Part shown: piece by piece, positions 43,008-48,103 of the stretch
Layout: each line of letters begins with the position of its first letter
How positions within the stretch are numbered: the first letter of the stretch is position 1
Source: Cognatishimia sp.
Lineage (GTDB): Bacteria > Pseudomonadota > Alphaproteobacteria > Rhodobacterales > Rhodobacteraceae
Direction: 5' to 3'
NCBI GenBank assembly: GCA_013215215.1
Contig: JABSOU010000029.1
Span: forward strand, 1 to 48,103
Length of the DNA stretch: 48,103 bases
Notes under the pieces: generated by a model
The model's input: only the letters and a program-made list of their open reading frames with translations
What the model was told of the DNA's origin: nothing
Databases searched by the model: none
Position numbers and translations under genes: made by a program

Positions 43008-43036
43008 TTTGATCAAACTTAAGTGTTTTGATCAAA
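43008..43036. promoter_or_regulatory. Tandem TTTGATCAAA palindromes
   Basis: Two identical perfect 10-bp palindromes (43008-43017 and 43027-43036), 19 bp centre to centre, with CTTAAG between them at 43018-43023. They lie 126 bases upstream of the truncated epimerase-like gene and probably formed its operator. They do not match the operators of the uxu operon. Confidence 0.6.
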
Positions 43037-43161
43037 TCCACAGAAGTTAAATTGGGGCGTTGTGTTTAATCTCGCCCGGGTGTCGAGGTTGTCCCTGAAA
43101 ATGGACATACCTTTTCAACGGTCAACTTGAACTTGGCCTATATGGAAAAATGGAGTGGAAA

Positions 43162-43329
43162 ATGTCCACCAATGACCATCTAGTCAACTCGCCCGCTCAT
43201 CGGAAGTGGTTGAAGCGACAAGCCTTCGATCAATTTGATTTCTTCGAAAAGAGCATCCTGCCAAACGGAAGCTTTAGCGTCTTGGACGCCAAACATGCTT
43301 CAGTTCCAGCTCTGCCAGAGTCTGTTTGA
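43162..43329 (+). pseudogene. N-acylglucosamine 2-epimerase-like gene, N-terminal stub
   Basis: A 55-codon frame 'MSTNDHLVNSPAHRKWL', 'RQAFDQFDFFEKSILPNGSF', 'SVLDAKHASVPALPESV', stop. The part 'HRKWLKRQAFDQFDFFEKSILPNGSFSVLD' (in two halves) resembles the first helix region of AGE-family sugar isomerases such as mannose or sulfoquinovose isomerases, normally near 400 residues. The rest of the gene is gone. Only one short segment supports the family, so the assignment is tentative. Confidence 0.5.
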
Positions 43330-43493
43330 CGCATCCTGTAAGAATGGCACCGGGGAAAATCTGAACCGATGAATGTCAACGCACCTCGGAGCCAAGTGGT
43401 GGGGGCAAGAAAGTGACTCCAAGGCGCGCTTTAGACAGGAAGCACACTGGTAACCTTTGCCAATTGTGCCAAAATCTTGTAACCACCCGATTG

Positions 43494-43790
43494 TTACCGC
43501 AGCCTTAGGTTCTTGACGCGGTCGATGATCTTGGGGTCGTCGATGAAGTCTTCCAGAAAGTTGTGCCATTCGTCGATGGAGACACGTGCTGAGGAGAGCA
43601 TGTCACGCAGTTCTTCGATGCCGTGATCTGTCAGAGCGGTGATATAATCATCATCGCCAATCTGGACACTGACGATGTTTCCGTAGGTGAGATTATCATC
43701 GTTGCTGACGATGGCCTCAATGAAGTCCTGTTCTTCATTCAGCTGTCGGGCGACCTGCTCGATAGAGCAGACATAGGTTGTTGCTGCCAT
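43494..43790 (-). CDS. Accessory protein of the IS66 element
   Basis: A 98-residue acidic protein whose ATG overlaps the tnpC stop by one base (TAATG), with its own stop 15 bases inside the element end. Sequence 'SIEQVARQLNEEQDFIEAIVSNDDNLTYGNIVSVQIGDDDY' in part, then 'DHGIEELRDMLSSARVSIDEWHNFLEDF'. I do not recognise the fold. Tight coupling inside an otherwise complete element shows that it travels with the transposon; a role in regulating transposition is a guess. Confidence 0.75.
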   Translation of the reverse strand: MAATTYVCSIEQVARQLNEEQDFIEAIVSNDDNLTYGNIVSVQIGDDDYITALTDHGIEELRDMLSSARVSIDEWHNFLEDFIDDPKIIDRVKNLRLR

Positions 43791-45418
43791 TATGCAGCCT
43801 CGCCCGTCATCTGCGCCTTCGGAGCCCAGTTCCAGGGTAGCAATTCACTGATCCGGTTGATCTTGTGATCGTGGATACGGTCAAGGATGTCTGTGAGATA
43901 AGCTTGCGGATCGAGACCATTCATTTTGGCGGTTTCGATTACAGTCATAGCGCGTGCCAGGGTTTCACCACCGGTGTCAGAGCCCGCAAAAAGCCAGTTG
44001 CGACGACCGACGCCAATCGGACGCATTCCGCGTTCAGCTACATTATTGTCGATAGCCACACGGCCATCTTCAAGGAACAGCGTGAAGGAAGGCCAGCGGT
44101 TGAGGCCGTAGCGGAAGGCCTTAGCCAGGTCTCCCTTGCCCGGAAGCTTGGTGAGTTGGACTTCCGCCCATCGTCTGAAGTCCTCAACGAGCGGTCTTGT
44201 TTTCTTTTGCCGGACAGCAAGCCGCTCTTCGGCGGACTGGCCCGAGATATTGCGCTCAATGTCATAAAGCTTGCCGATCCGGTCGAGCGCTTCCTTAGCG
44301 ATCACGGATTTCGTGCCCGTCCAGACATCGTGGAAGTCTCTGCGTAAATGCGCCCAACAGGCAGCTTCTCGGAACTGAACACTTCCGTCTACGCGCGGCT
44401 CATAGAGCGCTTTGAAGCCAGAATAGGCATCAGCCTGCAGAATGCCTGCGCTGTTCTTAAGATGATTGTGAGGATGCTCTCCCTTTCGATCAGGCGAGAA
44501 GTAATAGACTGCGCCGGGCGGGGCTTGCCCAGCCCATGGCCTTTGATCGCGGACATATGTCCAGATTCGCCCCTGTTTGACACCTTTACCGAGCCCTTTG
44601 GATTTGACGGACCGGTCAAGCACGCGAATTGGTGTGTCGTCAGCGTGTAGAATGTCGCTGGCCATGACATCTGCCTCTATACGCTCGATCAGCGGAGCCA
44701 GTGTCCGCATCGCAGCCCCGCACCAATCCACCAATGTGGTGTCTGGAATGTCTGCGCCCATGCGCTCAAAGATCTCGCGCAAACGATAAAGCGGGAGGTG
44801 GTCGTCAAATTTCGACGTCAGGATGTAGGCCAAAAGGCCAGCTCCGGCCATGGAACGCGGGATCGGGCGGCTGGGGGCCGGTTCCTGAATGATCTTTTCG
44901 CAGCGACGGCAGGACTTCTTGATACGGGCAATCTCAATCACCTTGAGCTGCGCCGCAATCATATCGATCAATTCGCTGACATCCTCACCCAGTATACGCA
45001 GATCACCGCCGCAATCCGGACAATTGTCACCGGGGTCAAACACTCGACGCTCCCGCGGTGCATCCTTCGAGATACGCGGCCGGCGGCGTGGCACCTTTTC
45101 TCCTGAGACCGCTTCGTCCTGTACGGCGATATCTTCTTCAGTATCGTCATCCGCACCTGCAGTTTCATCAGCCTCGGCCATGGCGACCTGCAGATCTTCG
45201 AGCGCCAGTTCCAACTGTTCTATCTCGCGCTCGATCTTCTCTGAACTCTTACCAAAGATCTGCTTTTGAAGCTTCGCAATCCGCGTCCGCAGAGCCTGAA
45301 CTAATAGATCATGAGCGCGCAGTGTCGCCGAAAGCTTGGCGTTCTCCGCTTCCAAAGAGGCAATAAGCGCCTTCAGAACAGCTGGGTCATCGGACAGATT
45401 TACGGCGCTTTCGGACAT
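43790..45418 (-). CDS. tnpC: IS66 transposase TnpC
   Basis: A 542-residue transposase starting at '[33 protein letters not shown]' in part; in-frame ATGs further up lack a better ribosome site. It has an N-terminal coiled coil ('[33 protein letters not shown]' in part), a zinc-finger-like region ('[22 protein letters not shown]', '[11 protein letters not shown]'), and a DDE domain with '[12 protein letters not shown]', '[12 protein letters not shown]' and '[23 protein letters not shown]'. It appears intact. Confidence 0.92.
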   Translation of the reverse strand: MSESAVNLSDDPAVLKALIASLEAENAKLSATLRAHDLLVQALRTRIAKLQKQIFGKSSEKIEREIEQLELALEDLQVAMAEADETAGADDDTEEDIAVQDEAVSGEKVPRRRPRISKDAPRERRVFDPGDNCPDCGGDLRILGEDVSELIDMIAAQLKVIEIARIKKSCRRCEKIIQEPAPSRPIPRSMAGAGLLAYILTSKFDDHLPLYRLREIFERMGADIPDTTLVDWCGAAMRTLAPLIERIEADVMASDILHADDTPIRVLDRSVKSKGLGKGVKQGRIWTYVRDQRPWAGQAPPGAVYYFSPDRKGEHPHNHLKNSAGILQADAYSGFKALYEPRVDGSVQFREAACWAHLRRDFHDVWTGTKSVIAKEALDRIGKLYDIERNISGQSAEERLAVRQKKTRPLVEDFRRWAEVQLTKLPGKGDLAKAFRYGLNRWPSFTLFLEDGRVAIDNNVAERGMRPIGVGRRNWLFAGSDTGGETLARAMTVIETAKMNGLDPQAYLTDILDRIHDHKINRISELLPWNWAPKAQMTGEAA

Positions 45419-45480
45419 GGGTGTGACTACCATGATCCACAAGGAAACACCATAAAAACAAGCAATATCAGCGCAGTAAT

Positions 45481-45828
45481 TTACCCGACACGCGCAGGAG
45501 GTGCACCCCAATCCGGACGTCGCCAGTCAATGCCCTCCCACAGCATGGCCAATTGCGCAGACGTCAAACGTACACTGCCATTCTGAGCAACCGGCCACGG
45601 AAAGCGGCCTTTCTCAAGCACTTTGTAGTAGAGGCAGAACCCCTGACCATCCCAAAAGAGTAGTTTGATCCGGTCGCCACGACGCCCGCGGAATGCAAAC
45701 ACTGCTCCACTTGAGGGGCGTTGCCGCAATACATCCTGCGCGAGTGCTGCAAGGCCTGTGATCCCTTTGCGCATGTCCGTCACACCGCAAGCGAGATAAA
45801 CACGAACACCTGTACCGGGACCAATCAT
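45481..45828 (-). CDS. tnpB: IS66 TnpB-like protein
   Basis: A 115-residue IS66 Orf2: '[22 protein letters not shown]', '[39 protein letters not shown]' in part, '[10 protein letters not shown]'. The start overlaps the tnpA stop by 4 bp. Confidence 0.92.
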   Translation of the reverse strand: MIGPGTGVRVYLACGVTDMRKGITGLAALAQDVLRQRPSSGAVFAFRGRRGDRIKLLFWDGQGFCLYYKVLEKGRFPWPVAQNGSVRLTSAQLAMLWEGIDWRRPDWGAPPARVG

Positions 45829-46193
45829 GCCGTCTCAACCAGCCGGATAAAGCGAAGAATATCCGCCTCCGTCATTCCCTGTGAACATCGCAGAACCCGG
45901 CCATTTGCAAAACCAATCTCGATGTCTGCGCCCGTCGAAGCAGATGGCGGCGACACCGGCGGAATGCCTGTATCATCAAGCGCGAGAAACACCGTCCCAT
46001 CAGCCTCAGGCCAAACTCCCTTAGACCGCAACTGCCGACGCCACTGATAAATATGCTGCCGCGACACATCGTGGCGACGGGCAATATCTGTCACCGTCGC
46101 GCCACCGACGCCAACCTCGCCCAAAATTGAAAGCTTCTCTTCGTCCGACCAGAAGCGTCGCCGCTCAACCCCAACAATCACTTCATGTCGCAA
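45825..46193 (-). CDS. tnpA: IS66 TnpA-like protein
   Basis: A 122-residue IS66 Orf1 with a helix-turn-helix 'RRFWSDEEKLSILGEVGVGGATVTDIARRHDVSRQHIYQWRRQLRS' in part, and a tail 'ADIEIGFANGRVLRCSQGMTEADILRFIRLVE' in part. It is the first gene of the element, about 100 bases inside its end. Confidence 0.92.
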   Translation of the reverse strand: MRHEVIVGVERRRFWSDEEKLSILGEVGVGGATVTDIARRHDVSRQHIYQWRRQLRSKGVWPEADGTVFLALDDTGIPPVSPPSASTGADIEIGFANGRVLRCSQGMTEADILRFIRLVETA

Positions 46194-46376
46194 AATCTGC
46201 CCTCACCGCATACGACGTCGTTAACCACGTCACTAACGACGTCTTATAAGATCTGATCAGTCACCTAGGCAGGCGGTACAAATCGGGGGCTTACAAAATC
46301 TTGGCGCTATTGCTGCCCACTTCGAAAGAGAACCCACAGACCCGCAAAGCTGTTTCGCTGAGGTACTCAATCGACC

Positions 46377-47027
46377 TTACCCCAAGATCCCTGCATCCTG
46401 CATGGCCTCGCGATCCGGCAGATCTGCGAGGCTCTCTAGCCCAAAAGCCGTCAGGAATCCTTCGGTTGTGACAAATGTTTGCGGCGCGCCTCGTCTTGGC
46501 GCACGCGGGCCTGCCCCGATTAATCCCTGCGCGTGCAGCCGGCCAATCAGGTCCCGATTGATCTCTTTGCCGAAGATGTCTTTAAGCCCATCTCGCGCGA
46601 TCGGCTGATGATACGCGATGGCCGCCAAAACGGCGACGTCAAACTCGTTAAGTTCGAGGGATTGGTCTCCAATGTTGGCCGCAGCGCGTATTGAAGAGGC
46701 ATACGCTGGCCGAGTTTGGAACATCCAACCGCCGGATACCGCCACAATCCGAAAGGCGCGCCCGTTTAACTCAATAGAGAGATCGTCGATAAGGAGTTCG
46801 ACCGATACCCCCTGCCCCACCACTTTAGCCAAAGCTTCGCGTGGCACCGGAGTGGCACTGGCAAAGAGGACTGCCTCGATCCTGTGCATCCACTCACGCC
46901 AACGTTGCTCGGCCGTCATTTCCACTAGGTCTCTGTCCAGATTGGTATTTCTCTGGGCATTGAAACCTTCTGCGGGTCTTATGACCGAACCGGGAGACCG
47001 CTCCCCACTATTTTCAGCGATCCCCAT
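46377..47027 (-). CDS. ScpB-like segregation and condensation protein
   Basis: A 216-residue protein with the tandem winged-helix pattern of ScpB: 'WMHRIEAVLFASATPVPREALAKVVG', 'IELNGRAFRIVAVSGGWMFQTRP', 'LNEFDVAVLAAIAYHQPIARDGLKDIFGKEINRDLIGRLHAQGLI' in part and 'RGAPQTFVTTEGFLTAFGLESLADLPD'. ScpB acts with ScpA and SMC in chromosome organisation. This copy sits behind a DUF1403 gene (2-base gap), without ScpA, in an insertion-rich region, and therefore looks like the accessory ScpB type that accompanies mobile or plasmid DNA rather than the housekeeping one. Confidence 0.87.
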   Translation of the reverse strand: MGIAENSGERSPGSVIRPAEGFNAQRNTNLDRDLVEMTAEQRWREWMHRIEAVLFASATPVPREALAKVVGQGVSVELLIDDLSIELNGRAFRIVAVSGGWMFQTRPAYASSIRAAANIGDQSLELNEFDVAVLAAIAYHQPIARDGLKDIFGKEINRDLIGRLHAQGLIGAGPRAPRRGAPQTFVTTEGFLTAFGLESLADLPDREAMQDAGILG

Positions 47028-47029
47028 AC

Positions 47030-47818
47030 CTACACCCCATAAAGCCGAAACGTATCGCGGCCCGTTAGCTCCCGTACCGCACCAAGATCGATCAGACGGT
47101 CACACAGTCGTCGGGCGGCCCGATTTGGCAAGGGCAAGGCCGAAGGTGCCACGGCATCCTGCGTCAATAGGACTTCAACTGCCGCGCCAGCGCCCTTTGA
47201 CCTTAGCTTCGGCGCAACGGATTTTATGTGTTCAGACCGACGGGACAGATCAGCAGCCAGGCGCGCTGCTCGGATTGCTGATTTGGTGGCCGCACGATGA
47301 CAGGCCACTAGCAACTCATCGCCACGCAGTAGCAGATCTGAGCGTTTCAAGCCCTCGCCCAGCAAAGGCACAATGTGTTTCCATCCAAGGCCCTGCGCCA
47401 ATGCAGCGTCAGCCAGTATAAGTGCCGACACCTCCTGACGAGGCGCTTCGGCCATTATGGTTTCAAATACCGTTGCCGCACGTGTGACCGGTGCGGCGGA
47501 CCCAGGGCCCAACCATTTTGCAATTTGCACCGGTGTATGCGCGACTAGGCTTCGATGCAGCGCCTCTAAAGAGTTTGGCCTCTCGACTGCCCGGCGCCAA
47601 GACAAATAAATGTCCCCTGCGGGGCCGGGGCTATCGCCCGGTTGCAGGAAAGCGATCGTATCGCGCAACTCTCCTGCCCTTTCTGGCCGACCAGAGTGCG
47701 CGATACAAGATTCAGCCGCGCGTAGCGCGAGCCTGTCCCGCATCAACTCTTGGGGTACGATATCCAACCCCAACACAAAATGCAGATGGCTTAGCGCTGC
47801 ACCCGACAAAAAAGCCAC
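47030..47818 (-). CDS. DUF1403-family protein, possibly N-terminally truncated
   Basis: A 262-residue protein from a GTG. Family-like parts: 'AFLSGAALSHLHFVL', 'LRDRLALRAAESCIAHSGRPERAGELRDTIAFLQPGDSPGPAGDIYLSWRR' in part, and the C-terminal winged-helix-like 'ALPLPNRAARRLCDRLIDLGAVRELTGRDTFRLYGV' in part. Members usually have about 25 more residues at the start. Here an in-frame TGA lies 13 codons upstream and an IS3 end begins 105 bases away, so the N-terminus may have been lost. It is paired with scpB. Function unknown. Confidence 0.8.
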   Translation of the reverse strand: MAFLSGAALSHLHFVLGLDIVPQELMRDRLALRAAESCIAHSGRPERAGELRDTIAFLQPGDSPGPAGDIYLSWRRAVERPNSLEALHRSLVAHTPVQIAKWLGPGSAAPVTRAATVFETIMAEAPRQEVSALILADAALAQGLGWKHIVPLLGEGLKRSDLLLRGDELLVACHRAATKSAIRAARLAADLSRRSEHIKSVAPKLRSKGAGAAVEVLLTQDAVAPSALPLPNRAARRLCDRLIDLGAVRELTGRDTFRLYGV

Positions 47819-47922
47819 ATCTTCTCTGCTTTCATTGCCATTAGCAGTGATTCAGGATGGCATCCGATGTAGTTTGCAAGTGCCGCCGATGCGGTCTTGC
47901 CTGATGAATGTCATACGGATAG

Positions 47923-48103
47923 TGAGCCTCCCCAACTGAGCTGGTCCGCCCTTATGTTTAGGAAACGGAGGACCAAGAATGGCAAACAAGCGACCGAAGC
48001 CGGAAGAGATAGTTTCGAAGTTACGGCAAGTTGAGGTGTTGATGGGGCAAGGCATGTCTCGTCTGGATGCAATCAGACAGATCGGTGTTGTTGAACAAAC
48101 CTA
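47923..48103 (+). mobile_element. IS3-family element, left end, runs off the window
   Basis: Starts about TGAGCCTCCCCAACTGAGC, 56 bases before an OrfA start, in the usual layout of IS3 elements. The right part is outside the window, so completeness cannot be judged. Confidence 0.65.
47979..48103 (+). CDS. IS3-family OrfA, partial
   Basis: ATG after GGAGG; 'MANKRPKPEEIVSKLRQVEV', 'LMGQGMSRLDAIRQIGVVEQT' and on. This is the N-terminal helix-turn-helix of the OrfA found in the IS3 subgroup whose OrfB ends with 'YDYNNVRPHSSLGN', the same subgroup as the remnant at 30058-30306. It continues beyond the edge. Confidence 0.85.
   Translation, partial: MANKRPKPEEIVSKLRQVEVLMGQGMSRLDAIRQIGVVEQT

Larger units (their letters stand above)
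43479..46294 (-). mobile_element. IS66-family insertion sequence (copy 2), complete
   Basis: The inverted ends begin GTAAGCCCCCGATTTGTACC (inward from 46294 on the minus strand) and GTAACCACCCGATTGTTACC (inward from 43479), matching at about 16 of 20 positions. Both are flanked by the same 8 bases AAAATCTT (43471-43478 and 46295-46302), the target duplication expected for IS66. It encodes tnpA, tnpB, tnpC and an additional small gene. Its proteins differ clearly from those of copy 1. Confidence 0.93.

Noticed and set aside
43300..43569. Minus-strand frame of 89 codons
   Set aside because: It crosses the IS66 boundary at 43479, so half of it is element end and half target DNA; no motif.
43366..46450. 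A protein frame restored by removing IS66 copy 2
   Set aside because: Joining the flanks gives an open frame of some tens of codons ('RKHTGNLCQLCQNLG...'), but it continues antisense into scpB and matches nothing I recognise.

Overview
The window looks like a roseobacter-type alphaproteobacterium (Rhodobacteraceae). The protein families (TRAP-type dicarboxylate uptake with DctB/DctD, choline-sulfatase, family III CoA-transferase), the high GC of the core genes and the short ATGA/TGATG operon overlaps all fit this group. No rRNA, tRNA or CRISPR array was seen. All assignments come from reading the sequence; no database search was run.

Layout. (1) 1-9.4 kb: a TRAP transporter (dctP and the start of dctQ, minus strand) with a hairpin attenuator between the two genes. 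An AT-rich orphan HEPN-like gene, a divergent MerR regulator/CHRD secreted-protein pair sharing one operator, and a small membrane protein follow. Then comes a dctB-dctD-amidase operon, divergent from a CoA-transferase. DctD lacks the GAFTGA loop needed to work with sigma-54. (2) 9.4-13.2 kb: an MFS exporter, a YjhX-family protein, a NIPSNAP-like protein and choline-sulfatase (betC). (3) 13.2-23.6 kb: a pseudaminic-acid locus in two divergent operons. pseB-pseC are on the plus strand. A phosphatase, pseF, a fused pseG-pseH, pseI, a capsule-type glycosyltransferase candidate and a PseA/WbpG-HisH-HisF amidination set are on the minus strand. Together they could make a CMP-activated, possibly acetamidino-modified, nonulosonic acid for a surface glycan.

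(4) 23.6-30.3 kb: a mobile-element scrapyard. It holds an IS1182-type remnant, a gene-poor 0.7 kb stretch, an IS66 element with unmatched flanks, the 3' end of an RHS gene with a cysteine-rich tip and a following small acidic gene that may be its immunity partner. Pieces of IS3, probably IS21, and a second IS3 subgroup follow. Two of these broken genes carry TGG-to-TGA stops. (5) 30.3-43.3 kb: a more AT-rich catabolic island. One minus-strand operon encodes a sugar ABC importer, a cytosolic GH63-like (alpha/alpha)6 glycosidase and UxuA-UxaC-UxuB, which take D-glucuronate to 2-keto-3-deoxygluconate. It is divergent from a GntR/LacI-type regulator and an FAD oxidoreductase, with two matching operators between. 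Beyond lie tandem TTTGATCAAA palindromes and the N-terminal stub of an N-acylglucosamine-2-epimerase-like gene. (6) 43.4-48.1 kb: a complete IS66 element with an 8-bp target duplication and an additional 98-residue gene, then a DUF1403-scpB pair and the start of another IS3 element running off the window.

The most interesting material is the glycosidase/uronate island, whose natural substrate is not obvious, the RHS tip/immunity pair, the GAFTGA-less DctD, and the phosphatase and glycosyltransferase embedded in the pseudaminic-acid operon.
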